A stretch of DNA of 64,000 bases. Source: Parvularculaceae bacterium. Lineage in GTDB: Bacteria > Pseudomonadota > Alphaproteobacteria > Caulobacterales > Parvularculaceae. The notes beneath the pieces were generated by a model. That model did no database searches. It was not told the origin of the DNA and saw nothing but the letters and a program-made list of their open reading frames with translations. How positions within the stretch are numbered: the stretch's first letter is position 1; every line of letters starts with the position of its first letter. The translations under genes and the position numbers were made by a program. The DNA is taken from the NCBI GenBank assembly GCA_013389105.1, contig JACADZ010000022.1:62001-126000 (forward strand). The letters are read 5' to 3'. Shown here one piece after another: positions 1 to 11,671 of the stretch.

Positions 1-31
1 CGTCCGACCTCGATGCTTCGCGGGCGTTTCC

Positions 32-691
32 TCAGCGCGGCGCCGCGTGGGTAGAAGCGGGGACCGCTGTCGCCCGCGGCGACTCATTGAAATCGTTGGG
101 GCTCAGGAACGGTGCAATCCCGGCTAGGCCGGGGAGAGCGGCGACATCCGCAACCGCCGGTTTCGCCGAAACTGAATCAAGGCTGACCGAGGAAGCCGAC
201 GCGCCGTTACGGTAGAATTCCATGAAGTTGACGGCCATGGCGGCATGGTTTGAGAGATTTGCCTGGACGTTTTTCGTGCTGACGCCGCCGTCGCTGATCG
301 CGTAGCGCGAAACCGCGAGGTTCGAGCCGGCGCCGACGGCCTTTCCGAAGCTGAACGAGATATTGAACTCGTTGACCGTGTTGAGATCGACCCCCGGCAC
401 GTCGTTCCAGAGCGTAATGATGTTGAGACCGAGGCAGCCCGCCGCTCCTGTATTGCAGACCTCAAGCGCCGCGACGTGTTTTAGCCCATTGGCCTCGAAC
501 CTGACGATCTCGCTTGGCCCCTGCGGCCCGTTCACGGTGCTTGTCGTCGCTCCAGCGATGCCGAGATTGGTCAGCGCCTGGATGACATTTTGCGTGGTGA
601 AGGCGTTGACCGTCTGAGCCCCAGCCGGCGCGGCGAATGCCAACGCAGCGAGGCAAGTTCCCGCCGCAGCGGCGTTCTTTAGCAACTTCAT
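32..691 (-). CDS. Secreted protein with signal peptide, YbjN-like domain (putative)
   Basis: N-terminal MKLLKNAAAAGTCLAALAFAAPAGAQ signal peptide; overall resembles small YbjN-type secreted proteins. Confidence 0.6.
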   Translation of the reverse strand: MKLLKNAAAAGTCLAALAFAAPAGAQTVNAFTTQNVIQALTNLGIAGATTSTVNGPQGPSEIVRFEANGLKHVAALEVCNTGAAGCLGLNIITLWNDVPGVDLNTVNEFNISFSFGKAVGAGSNLAVSRYAISDGGVSTKNVQANLSNHAAMAVNFMEFYRNGASASSVSLDSVSAKPAVADVAALPGLAGIAPFLSPNDFNESPRATAVPASTHAAPR

Positions 692-835
692 GGCTTTTAC
701 CCCTCTTTATGGACCGGTGGCCCTCAAGACCATCCTAGCCGGAATTCCGGGGCCGCGATACAGCCCGTGCGCCCATGAAGCGACAGAACTCCCGAAACCG
801 GCCATTGTCCTCGGCCGTTCGTCCTGGAGCCCTCC

Positions 836-2146
836 TTGACCAACCCTTTTCCGGCGGCCGACCAAGCCGAGGCCCTGAAACGAGACATTGGCTGGCTCGG
901 TTCGGCCGTCATTGCGTTGAACGGCATCATGGGCGCCGGCATATTCGCGCTCCCGGGGAGCCTCGCCGCCGATTTCGGCGCCTTCGCCCCGCTGATGATC
1001 ATTCTCTTCGGGCTGCCGATCTTTCTCATCGCGCTGCCGCTCGCCGAGGTCGCGAGCTTCTACGACCGCACCGGCGGACCGGTCGCCTATGCGCGCGAGG
1101 CGTTCGGCCCGTTCGTCGCTTTCCAGACCGGGTGGACCTATTTTGTCGCTCGCCTGTCGGCCTTCGCCGCCAACGTGACCGTGTTCGCCGCCTACGCGGC
1201 GACGCTCGCGCCGGTCTTCGAGTCGCTATTCGCCCGCACCCTTCTCATCGCCGGCGTGATTGCGCTGTTTGCAGCCGCCAATCTCGCGAGCGTTCGGCAC
1301 GCCGTCGGCGGCCTCAAAGCGCTGACGATCTTGAAGGTCGCGCCGCTGCTGGCGCTCGCGCTCTATGCCCTGGCGACGCAGGGTCTCAGTCAAGGCGAAG
1401 TGCGCCTCCCGGAGTTCAGCGAGGTCGAAACCGCAAGCCTTCTCATCCTGTACGCGTTTGTCGGCTTCGAGCATGTCGTCGTCTTGGGCGGCGAAACCAA
1501 GGACGCACGCCGCACGATTCCGCGCGCCATGACGGCGACCCTATTGGCGACAATCGCGCTCTATTTCCTCGTGCAGCTCGCCTATGCGGCGGCGATGGGG
1601 GATGATGACGGCGGCAAGGCGCCCCTCGCCGCCTTCGGCAGGACGCTCCTCGGCGAGGCCGGCGCGGTCATCATCTCGCTGGCCGCACTGTTTTCGATCG
1701 CCGGCAACTGTCTCAGCTCCGCCGCCTCGACGCCGCGCCTCGCCTATGCGCTGGCCCGCGACGGGCTTCTGCCGGGATGGTTCGCGCAGGTGAGCAAGAC
1801 CCGGGCGACGCCGGACAACGCCATCGTTTTCTTTTGCGGGCTGGCGCTGGCGCTGGCGCTCACCAACGGCTTTGCGCTTCTCGCCGTTGTTTCGACGCTC
1901 GCGCGACTCCTTGTTTACGCCGTGAGCCTAGCGGCGCTTCCCATCGTTCGCAGAAGGCGGGAGGCGCCGCCGCGGCGCGGCGTCCAGAAAATCCTTGCGC
2001 CGGCCGTCCTGGCGCTGGGGCTCGCATTTTGCGCTTTCGCGGTCGCCCAATCCAAACTCGACTCGTGGCGGGTGTTCGGCGCGCTCCTGCTGGTCGGCGC
2101 CGTGCTCTATGCGATTTCCCGTCGGGCGGGACGGCCGGCGGGTTAG
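836..2146 (+). CDS. APC-family amino acid permease
   Basis: ALNGIMGAGIFALPGSLA motif near the N-terminus and multiple hydrophobic helices; TTG start. Confidence 0.85.
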   Translation: MTNPFPAADQAEALKRDIGWLGSAVIALNGIMGAGIFALPGSLAADFGAFAPLMIILFGLPIFLIALPLAEVASFYDRTGGPVAYAREAFGPFVAFQTGWTYFVARLSAFAANVTVFAAYAATLAPVFESLFARTLLIAGVIALFAAANLASVRHAVGGLKALTILKVAPLLALALYALATQGLSQGEVRLPEFSEVETASLLILYAFVGFEHVVVLGGETKDARRTIPRAMTATLLATIALYFLVQLAYAAAMGDDDGGKAPLAAFGRTLLGEAGAVIISLAALFSIAGNCLSSAASTPRLAYALARDGLLPGWFAQVSKTRATPDNAIVFFCGLALALALTNGFALLAVVSTLARLLVYAVSLAALPIVRRRREAPPRRGVQKILAPAVLALGLAFCAFAVAQSKLDSWRVFGALLLVGAVLYAISRRAGRPAG

Positions 2147-2225
2147 GGCGCCGGGCGAGAAAGCGGAGCCGCCGGTTTTTCGATACCCAGCGTGACCGGC
2201 GGTAGGCGGATTATCGCTACCCGGT

Positions 2226-2849
2226 CTAGCGGCCAAGACTGAAGTTCCCCGCGCTCAGCCCCCTCGCGCCGGCGTAATGCGACTGGATGAGTTTCAGGTC
2301 CGCCTCATAGTCGCCGCTGGGCTCGAGAGCGCCGGACAGCGCGATGGTCTTCGTGCCGTAATCGAGCACGCTCATGACGATGGGTGCGCCGGCCGCGAGC
2401 GCGATGTAGTAGAAGCCCGATCTCCAGCCGGGGGTCGCGGCGCGGGTTCCCTCCGGCGCGACCGCGAGGGTCAGCGTTTTGGCGGCGGCGAACGCCTCGG
2501 CCATGGTTTTCACCAGATCGCCGCCCTTGTCGCGATCGACCGGAATGCACCCGAGCCATTTGACAAGGCCGCCCAGCGGCCCTGTCGTCAGCTCCTTCTT
2601 GCCCATCCATTTAAGCGGAACGCGATAGTACCCGGCGGCGGCGAGCATGTTGACCCCGTCCCAGTTCGACGTGTGCGGCGCCGCCACCAACGTCATTTTG
2701 GCGATGTCGCGAGGCCAGTCCCCCTCGATCCTCCAGCCGGACAGCTTCAGGTAGGCGAGGCAAAGCAAGCGCCAGGCCTCAGAGACCGGCCCGCGATAGG
2801 CAGCCGGCTTCGCGCTCGTGCGATCAAACACTCGGTGACGCGCCGCCAT
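2226..2849 (-). CDS. Lysophospholipid/1-acyl-glycerol-3-phosphate acyltransferase family protein (PlsC-like)
   Basis: APHTSNWDG (HX4D-type), APEGTRA; ATG at 2849 immediately after the amidase stop. Confidence 0.8.
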   Translation of the reverse strand: MAARHRVFDRTSAKPAAYRGPVSEAWRLLCLAYLKLSGWRIEGDWPRDIAKMTLVAAPHTSNWDGVNMLAAAGYYRVPLKWMGKKELTTGPLGGLVKWLGCIPVDRDKGGDLVKTMAEAFAAAKTLTLAVAPEGTRAATPGWRSGFYYIALAAGAPIVMSVLDYGTKTIALSGALEPSGDYEADLKLIQSHYAGARGLSAGNFSLGR

Positions 2850-2850
2850 G

Positions 2851-4341
2851 TCAGACGATCGCCGCCGCAGGCAGTTCGCGCGCCCACGGATCGGACTCTT
2901 CGAGCGCATAGGCGACCTTGAGGAGAAGGTCCTCCCTGCCTTTGCCGGCGGCGATCTGCACCCCGATCGGCAGGCCCTCGGCGCTTTTGCCGAAGGGGAT
3001 GGCGGCCGCCGGCGTGCCGCAGGCGTTGTGGAGCGGCGTATAGCCGACGTAATCGGCAAGACGCGCCATCAGCTCCGTAAACGGAACGCCGCCGGCGAGG
3101 AATCCGAGTTTCGGCGTCACTGTTCCGACCACGGGCGTCAGCCAGGCGTCATAGCGGCCGAACCACCTGTCGACGTCGGCTTCGACCGCCTGAATGCGTG
3201 CAATCCCAGCCGCGAATGCCGCCTCCGAGGTCGAGCGGAAGAGTTCCGCAAGGCCAATGGTGAAAGGCTCGAGCAGCCCGCTTTCCTCCGGCTTGACGCC
3301 GGCAAGCTCCGTTGCGACCTGGTAAATACCGAAAGCGCCGCTCGCCCACAGCGCCGTAAACGCTTCGGGGAAGCCCTCTGACTGGAGCGGCGTCGCCTCC
3401 ACGACTTCAATCAAATGCCCCATCTCCTCAAGGCGCCTGCCGCATCGTTCCACGGCGGCGGCGACGTCGGCATCCGCGCGCCGGCCAAGTGCGTTATTGA
3501 CGGATAGCGCGACCTTCAGCGGAGCGAGCCTCTGCGGACCGACATGTCCGACCGGCGCCAGACGCTCCTGAGGCGTCTCGGTGAGCGCGAGAATCGCCGC
3601 GCTGTCGCGGACGCTTCGCGTGTGCGGATGGTGGATCGAGAGCGGGATCGCGAGCTTGGGTTCGCCCTGGCCCGAAAAGCGGCCGCGCGTGCATTTCAGT
3701 CCGAAGACCCCGCAGGCCGCGGCCGGAATGCGTATCGACCCGCCCCCGTCGGAGGCGTAGGCGAGCGGCAGGAGCCTCGCCGCAACCGCCGCGGCCGCGC
3801 CGCCCGATGAGCCGCCGCATGAATGAGCCGCGTTCCATGGGTTGACCGTCGGCTCGAAGGCGAGCGGCTCCGTCGTCGGCAGGAGCCCGAACTCAGGAGT
3901 CGTGGTTTTGCCCATCGCCACCAGTCCCGCAGCTTCCAGTTTCTCCGTATAGGGAGACTTTCCGCCGCCGCGATGCTCGCGGAACAGCGCCGAGCCGTAA
4001 CGCCAGGGCATGCCGGGATAGTCGTAGAGATCCTTGATCGCGAAGGGCACGCCCGCAAACGGGCGCGACGGATCGACGGCGCGCGCCCGATCGAGCGCCC
4101 CGTCAATGTCGAGATGGGTAAACGCGCCGAGCGAGGGCTCGATCTTCTCGATCCGCCGTGCGAACATTTCGACCGCGTCGACGGCGGAAAGCTCTTTCGC
4201 CCGTATCGCCGCGGCGAGGTCGGTCGCGTCCATCGCCCACGGTTCTTGCGTCCTGACGTCGATGTTCGTGCCGCTCCGTCCGCAGCCCGACAGGGCCGCC
4301 AGCGCGGCGCCGGCTTTCAGCAATCCCCGCCGTCTCATCAT
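2851..4341 (-). CDS. Amidase (amidase-signature/GatA-like family)
   Basis: Ser-Ser-Lys signature region CGGSSGGAAAAVAARLLPLAYASDGGGSIRIPAAACGVFGLK. Confidence 0.85.
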   Translation of the reverse strand: MMRRRGLLKAGAALAALSGCGRSGTNIDVRTQEPWAMDATDLAAAIRAKELSAVDAVEMFARRIEKIEPSLGAFTHLDIDGALDRARAVDPSRPFAGVPFAIKDLYDYPGMPWRYGSALFREHRGGGKSPYTEKLEAAGLVAMGKTTTPEFGLLPTTEPLAFEPTVNPWNAAHSCGGSSGGAAAAVAARLLPLAYASDGGGSIRIPAAACGVFGLKCTRGRFSGQGEPKLAIPLSIHHPHTRSVRDSAAILALTETPQERLAPVGHVGPQRLAPLKVALSVNNALGRRADADVAAAVERCGRRLEEMGHLIEVVEATPLQSEGFPEAFTALWASGAFGIYQVATELAGVKPEESGLLEPFTIGLAELFRSTSEAAFAAGIARIQAVEADVDRWFGRYDAWLTPVVGTVTPKLGFLAGGVPFTELMARLADYVGYTPLHNACGTPAAAIPFGKSAEGLPIGVQIAAGKGREDLLLKVAYALEESDPWARELPAAAIV

Positions 4342-4380
4342 CTACACCTCGCCGCGCCAAGTCGCGCATCCTGCCCCGCG

Positions 4381-6141
<1,761 letters not shown>

Positions 6142-6274
6142 CTGAGGATCCTCCTTCTTGCCCCTTGGAGTCATCGGGCGTCGGCGTCAGACGCGCAATT
6201 CTTTTGCGCAGCAAAGCGCTTGCAATTGCGTTTCTCCGGGAGAATGAAAAAAGACGCAAGTCTGGGAGCGCCCG

Positions 6275-6889
6275 ATGGAACTCAAGGTCTATCACTGCCC
6301 GCCGACGCGATCGGTCCGCATCGTCTGGGCCCTCGAAGAGCTAGGGCTGCCTTACGAGACCAAGCGCGTCGCGCTCGACCGGGAGTATTTCAAGACGCCG
6401 GAATGGCGAGCCATCAGCCCCACCGGCAAAGTCCCCGTCTTCTATGACGGCGACAGGGCGCTCGTCGAATCCGTGGCGATCACTCACTATCTTTCGGAGA
6501 AGTACGCAGGCGGACGATTGTCGCGCCGCCCGACCGACGCCGATTACGGCGAGTTCCTGCAGTGGATCCACTACGGCGAAGCCGGCATGGGGCCTTACGC
6601 CGGCATGCTCATCGGCCAGACGCGCCTTCTCCCGGAGAACCAGCGAATCGAAGCGATGAAGGTCTGGGCGCTCGGCGAGTGCAAGAACGCCTGCGGCTTC
6701 ATCGAGAACAGCCTCGGCGACAGGCCCTGCATTCTCGGAGCAGACTTCTCGCTCGCCGACATCTCGCTCGGCTACATGCTCCACCTTATTCGCCTCTCGG
6801 GCGAATCGAAGAGCATCTTCGGACCGAAGACCGCGGAGTATTACCGGCGCCTGACCGGGCGCCCGGCCTGGATAAAGGCGACCCAGTAG
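6275..6889 (+). CDS. Glutathione S-transferase family protein
   Basis: MELKVYHCPPTRSVRIVWALEELGLPYE thioredoxin-like N-domain plus GST C-domain. Confidence 0.85.
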   Translation: MELKVYHCPPTRSVRIVWALEELGLPYETKRVALDREYFKTPEWRAISPTGKVPVFYDGDRALVESVAITHYLSEKYAGGRLSRRPTDADYGEFLQWIHYGEAGMGPYAGMLIGQTRLLPENQRIEAMKVWALGECKNACGFIENSLGDRPCILGADFSLADISLGYMLHLIRLSGESKSIFGPKTAEYYRRLTGRPAWIKATQ

Positions 6890-6892
6890 TTC

Positions 6893-8176
6893 TCAGGTAT
6901 TCATCGAATCGAAGAAGTCCGCATTGCGCTTGGTCTGCCGCAGCTTGTCGAGCAGGAACTCGATCGCGTCGGACGTGCCCATCGGCGAGAGGATGCGGCG
7001 CAGCACATAGACCTTCTGCAGCTGATCTTTCGGCGTGATGAGATCGTCCTTGCGCGTGCCTGACTTCAGGATGTCGATCGCCGGGAACACGCGCTTATCG
7101 GCGACCTTGCGGTCAAGCACGATCTCGGAGTTGCCGGTGCCCTTGAACTCCTCGAAGATGACCTCGTCCATCTTCGAGCCGGTGTCGATCAGGGCCGTCG
7201 CGATGATGGTGAGCGAGCCGCCTTCTTCGATGTTGCGCGCCGCTCCGAAAAATCGCTTCGGGCGCTGCAGGGCGTTGGCGTCGACGCCGCCGGTCAGGAC
7301 CTTGCCCGACGAGGGAACGACCGTGTTGTAGGCGCGGCCGAGACGCGTGATCGAATCGAGCAGGATGACGACGTCGCGCCCGTGCTCGACCAGGCGCTTC
7401 GCCTTCTCGATCACCATCTCGGCGACCGCGACGTGGCGCGTCGCCGGCTCGTCGAAGGTCGAGGAGATGACCTCGCCCTTCACCGAACGCTGCATGTCCG
7501 TCACCTCCTCGGGCCGCTCGTCGATCAAGAGCACGATCAGAAAGCATTCGGGGTGATTGGCGGCGATCGAGTGCGCGATGTTCTGGAGGATGACCGTCTT
7601 GCCGGTGCGCGGCTGCGCCACGATCAGCTGGCGCTGGCCTTTGCCGACGGGCGCCACGAGGTCGATGACGCGGGCGGTCAGGTCCTTCTTCTTCTCGCCG
7701 GTCTCGGTTTCGATCTCCATCTTGAGGCGCTCGTCGGGATAGAGCGGCGTCAGGTTATCGAAGTGGACCTTGTGTCGCGCCTTCTCCGGATCCTCGAAAT
7801 TGATGGTCCCGACCTTGAGGAGCGCAAAGTAGCGCTCGCCGTCCTTCGGCGACCGGATCTCGCCGAGCACGGTGTCGCCGGTGCCCAGTCCGAAGCGGCG
7901 GATCTGCGAGGGCGAAACGTAGATGTCGTCTGGACCGGGGAGATAGTTGGCCTCCGGCGACCGCAGAAATCCGAACCCGTCGGGGAGGACTTCCATCACG
8001 CCGCCGCCGTTGATCTCGACATCGTGGTCCGCGAGCTCCTTGAGGATCGCGAACATCATGTCCTGGCGGCGCAGGGTCGAGGCGTTCTCGACCTCGAGCT
8101 CTTCGGCGAAGGCGAGCAGTTCTGTCGGCGTCTTGGCTTTAAGATCCTCAAGAGAGACTTTGGAGGGCAGGGACAT
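6893..8176 (-). CDS. rho: Transcription termination factor Rho
   Basis: [52 protein letters not shown] motifs. Confidence 0.97.
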   Translation of the reverse strand: MSLPSKVSLEDLKAKTPTELLAFAEELEVENASTLRRQDMMFAILKELADHDVEINGGGVMEVLPDGFGFLRSPEANYLPGPDDIYVSPSQIRRFGLGTGDTVLGEIRSPKDGERYFALLKVGTINFEDPEKARHKVHFDNLTPLYPDERLKMEIETETGEKKKDLTARVIDLVAPVGKGQRQLIVAQPRTGKTVILQNIAHSIAANHPECFLIVLLIDERPEEVTDMQRSVKGEVISSTFDEPATRHVAVAEMVIEKAKRLVEHGRDVVILLDSITRLGRAYNTVVPSSGKVLTGGVDANALQRPKRFFGAARNIEEGGSLTIIATALIDTGSKMDEVIFEEFKGTGNSEIVLDRKVADKRVFPAIDILKSGTRKDDLITPKDQLQKVYVLRRILSPMGTSDAIEFLLDKLRQTKRNADFFDSMNT

Positions 8177-8356
8177 GGCGGGGCCTTCGAGTGAGCGGAA
8201 ATGCGGGAGCCGCGCGCGGCTGCGCGGAGGGCGGGTTCAAATGATCTCGGTGCGGCGCATGGGGAGCAACGCTCGGCGCGCCTTGAGGAAAGGGTTCAAA
8301 GTTAATAGGCCCGCACCGGAGCTTCGTCAATGAGGCCCGGCCCTCCGCCTCGCGGA

Positions 8357-8803
8357 CTAGAACGGCTCGACAACCGCCAGGAAAATCGCGGCCAGCATCA
8401 GCAGAAACGGGACTTCGTTCATAATGCGCCAGAACCGTTCGCTCTTCGGGCGTTCGCCCCGGCCGAATTTCTTCACTGCGCCCGCGTAGTAGCCGTGGAT
8501 GGCGGCAAGCGCGAGCACAACAGGAAACTTGGCCAGAAACCACCCTTGTGAGAGAATCGACGGATTGGCGTACAGCATGAGCCCGGCGAACACCCACAGC
8601 AGCACGATCGAGGGATTGATGATCCCTTGGAACAGCCGGCGTTCCATCTGAGCGAAAAAACGCTCGGCTTCGCCGCCTTTTTCAGACTGGTGGTGGTAAA
8701 CGAAAAGCCGCGGCAAATACATCATCCCGGCCATGAACGCGATGACCGCTGCAAGGTGGAGACCCTTGATCCAGGGGTAGGTCGAAAGCAGGAAGTCGCG
8801 CAC
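8357..8803 (-). CDS. hemJ: Protoporphyrinogen IX oxidase HemJ
   Basis: YPWIKGLHLAAVIAFMAGMMYLPRLFVYH, typical HemJ membrane protein; adjacent to hemE and rho. Confidence 0.9.
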   Translation of the reverse strand: MRDFLLSTYPWIKGLHLAAVIAFMAGMMYLPRLFVYHHQSEKGGEAERFFAQMERRLFQGIINPSIVLLWVFAGLMLYANPSILSQGWFLAKFPVVLALAAIHGYYAGAVKKFGRGERPKSERFWRIMNEVPFLLMLAAIFLAVVEPF

Positions 8804-8806
8804 GGC

Positions 8807-9850
8807 TCAGCCTACCTCGCGGATGATCTCGACGAGCCGCGACACGTGATCCGGCGGGGTATCGGGCGTAAAGCCGTGACCCAGATTGAAGACATAAGGA
8901 ACGCCGGAAAAGGTCGCGATCAACCCGCGCGCCGCCTGCTCCATCGGCGCGCCGCCGGCGACGACGACCAGCGGATCGAGGCCCCCCTGAACCGTCGCGA
9001 GCGGCGAAAGGGTCTCGCGCGCCCACCCCCAAGGCGTTGCGATGTCTATCCCAATCGCGTCGCAGGTCGGCAGCGCGGCAAACGCTGAAGCGAGGACGCC
9101 AACGCCGCGCGGAAAAAAGATGATGGGCGTCCTCGGGCGCCTTTCCCTCACCGCGGCTGCAAGCCGAGCCATGGGTTCGAGCGAGAGGCGGCGGGCGAGA
9201 TTCTCCGGCAATCCGCCGGCCCATGTGTCAAAAAGTTGCAGCGCATCGGCGCCGGCGTCGACCTGCGCAATGAGGTAGTCCGCCGTCGCCTTGATCACGA
9301 TCTCGAGGAGGTCCTCGATGAACCCGGGGTCGCGGTACCAGAGCGCACGCAGGGCGCTCGGATCGTCGCTCGGCGCGCCGGCCAGCATGTAGGTGGCGAC
9401 CGTCCAGGGAGCGCCGGCAAAGCCGATGAGCGCCTTTTCCGGTGACAGGGCCGCTCGCGTCCGCCGAACGGTTTCGAAGATCGGACCAAGGTCCGCCAAC
9501 ACGTTCCGGCGTGCGTAGGCGTCGAGATCCTTGGGCAGGGTCGGCGGCAGCAGCCTCGGCCCCTCACCCTCCTCGAAGCTCACGGTTTGTCCAAGAGCCT
9601 TCGGGATGACGAGAATATCCGAGAACAAGATCGCAGCGTCCAGATCGAACCTTCGGACCGGCTGCAACGTGACCTCGCTCGCCAGTTCCGGATTGAAGCA
9701 CAAGCCAAGAAAGGAGCCGGCTTTGGCCCGAACAGCCCGATACTCCGGGAGGTACCGTCCAGCCTGGCGCATGAACCACATGGGCGGCGCTGCAAAATGT
9801 TCCCCGCGGAGGGCGCGAAGGAATTTTGATGGTTCGGACCGTTCTTCCAA
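8807..9850 (-). CDS. hemE: Uroporphyrinogen decarboxylase
   Basis: PPMWFMRQAGRYLPEYR signature; GFAGAPWTVATYM; probable TTG start. Confidence 0.97.
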   Translation of the reverse strand: MEERSEPSKFLRALRGEHFAAPPMWFMRQAGRYLPEYRAVRAKAGSFLGLCFNPELASEVTLQPVRRFDLDAAILFSDILVIPKALGQTVSFEEGEGPRLLPPTLPKDLDAYARRNVLADLGPIFETVRRTRAALSPEKALIGFAGAPWTVATYMLAGAPSDDPSALRALWYRDPGFIEDLLEIVIKATADYLIAQVDAGADALQLFDTWAGGLPENLARRLSLEPMARLAAAVRERRPRTPIIFFPRGVGVLASAFAALPTCDAIGIDIATPWGWARETLSPLATVQGGLDPLVVVAGGAPMEQAARGLIATFSGVPYVFNLGHGFTPDTPPDHVSRLVEIIREVG

Positions 9851-10217
9851 TTCCCTTAACCTTCCTTAAAAAAGTGTGAATCTGATAATAGGCGGGGGAA
9901 ACTGGGATTATGCGAGCCTGATCGCGGAATCCAACAGCGGTTCTGCGGTCTTCCTCACCGTTTTCCCGACGCTGCGTCAATCTCCACAGCATGGCCAAGT
10001 TGCTGCGAGAGCCTTGATCGTCCGACGGTTGCCGTTCAAGATTCGACGTGCGCCACAAGAGTTTCCCGAGTTGACGACAAATCCCCGTGGAGATTGTTGC
10101 GCCTTGCGCTTTTCCGTTTCCCTTGGGGGCTTGGGGGGCGTGCTGAGAGAGAAGGTAGCGGCCAAGGCGGCGGGGGTGTCTTGTTTTTGCCCGCAATCAA
10201 CCGGATTCCCCTAGCCC
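9851..10217. other. Candidate chromosomal replication origin (oriC) region between hemE and ppsR
   Basis: Divergent hemE/RP001-type (ppsR) pair, which flanks oriC in Caulobacter crescentus; 4 GANTC sites and a TTAA-N6-TTAA element; no perfect DnaA box seen. Confidence 0.55.
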
Positions 10218-11081
10218 ATGATCAAAACCAACGTAGCCGCGAACTCCCCTCGACGGACCATTGCGAGCTACTTCCATGTCCATCTGGTTTCAGATTCAAC
10301 AGGCGAAACCCTCAATGCGATGCTCAAGGCGACCACAGCACAATTCGCCGCCGCCAAGCCGCTTGAGCACATGTATGCGCTGATCCGATCGCGACCCCAG
10401 CTTGACCGGGTCATCGCCGAAATTGAGGCAGCTCCCGGCCTCGTTCTCTACACGATGGTCAACACCGACTTGCGCCGTATCCTCGAGGCCCGATGCGCGG
10501 AGCTCCAGATGCCGGCCGTGTCCGTCCTCGACCCGCTGCTGAACGCATTCGCGGACTATCTCGGCATTGAGAAGACGGGTCGGGCCGGCGCGCAGCACGA
10601 AATGAACGACGCCTACTTCAAGCGTATCGAGGCGGTCGACTACACCCTCGCCCATGACGACGGGCAGATGACCTGGGATCTCGAGGCCGCGGACGTGGTG
10701 CTGGTCGGCGTCAGCCGGACATCGAAGACGCCCACCTGCATGTATCTCGCCAACCGCGGCGTTAAGTGCGCGAACGTCCCCCTCATTCCAGGCGCGGATC
10801 CGCCGGCGGTGCTCACGAACCTGAGAAAACCCTTGGTTATCGGATTATACGGCGCGCCAGAACGTCTTGCGCAGATCCGCTCGAGCCGGCTCGGGGTGAT
10901 GAACGCCGAAGCAAAGGCGGCCGATTACTCCGATCTCGAATCGATCCGGCAGGAGGTGCTCCGATCCAAACGCTTTTTCGCCAGGCACCAGTGGCCGACG
11001 ATCGATGTCACGAGACGGTCGGTCGAGGAGACAGCCGCGGCCATCCTCACCAAGCTTTCGGCCAAGCGGAATCAGACATGA
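10218..11081 (+). CDS. ppsR: Pyruvate, phosphate dikinase regulatory protein / kinase-pyrophosphorylase (DUF299)
   Basis: FHVHLVSDSTGETL; DVVLVGVSRTSKTPTCMYLANRGVKCANVPL. Confidence 0.93.
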   Translation: MIKTNVAANSPRRTIASYFHVHLVSDSTGETLNAMLKATTAQFAAAKPLEHMYALIRSRPQLDRVIAEIEAAPGLVLYTMVNTDLRRILEARCAELQMPAVSVLDPLLNAFADYLGIEKTGRAGAQHEMNDAYFKRIEAVDYTLAHDDGQMTWDLEAADVVLVGVSRTSKTPTCMYLANRGVKCANVPLIPGADPPAVLTNLRKPLVIGLYGAPERLAQIRSSRLGVMNAEAKAADYSDLESIRQEVLRSKRFFARHQWPTIDVTRRSVEETAAAILTKLSAKRNQT

Positions 11082-11671
11082 GCGCGAAGCGTCTCATCCT
11101 TGCTTCCAGCAGCGCCATCCGTGCGCGAATCCTGCGGGAGGCCGGCGTCGCCTTCGAGGCGAGAAGCCCGGGCGTAGACGAAAACGCCATCAAGAAGCGC
11201 CTCATCGGCAGCAACCCCGTGGACCTCGCCCAGACTTTGGCGGACGCGAAAGCGGCGGCGATCGCCGAGCCAGACGCTTTCGTGCTCGGGTCCGACCAGA
11301 TCCTCGAATTCGAAGGCCGCGCCCATGACAAGCCCGCAACTCGCGCAGAAGCAGCGGATCGGCTCGCCATGCTGGGCGGCAAAACCCACACTCTCATTAA
11401 CGCGGTCAGCATCGCCCGGAACGGAAAGATCGCGTTTCGCCATGTCGAACGCCCGTCGCTTCGCATGCGACCTCTCAGCCATGAGGAGATTGAGCGGTAC
11501 CTCGACAAAGCGGGTCCGGGGGTGCTGTCGAGCGTCGGCGCCTACCAGGTCGAGAGCCTGGGCGCGCACCTCATCGAGCGCATCGACGGGGACTATTTTT
11601 CCGTCCTCGGGCTGTCTCTATTCCCGGTGCTCGGATTTCTGCGCGCGCAGGGGGTTCCGTCGTTTCCATGA
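11078..11671 (+). CDS. maf: Maf-like nucleotide pyrophosphatase
   Basis: KRLILASSSAIRARILREAGVAF; ATGA overlap with ppsR. Confidence 0.92.
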   Translation: MSAKRLILASSSAIRARILREAGVAFEARSPGVDENAIKKRLIGSNPVDLAQTLADAKAAAIAEPDAFVLGSDQILEFEGRAHDKPATRAEAADRLAMLGGKTHTLINAVSIARNGKIAFRHVERPSLRMRPLSHEEIERYLDKAGPGVLSSVGAYQVESLGAHLIERIDGDYFSVLGLSLFPVLGFLRAQGVPSFP

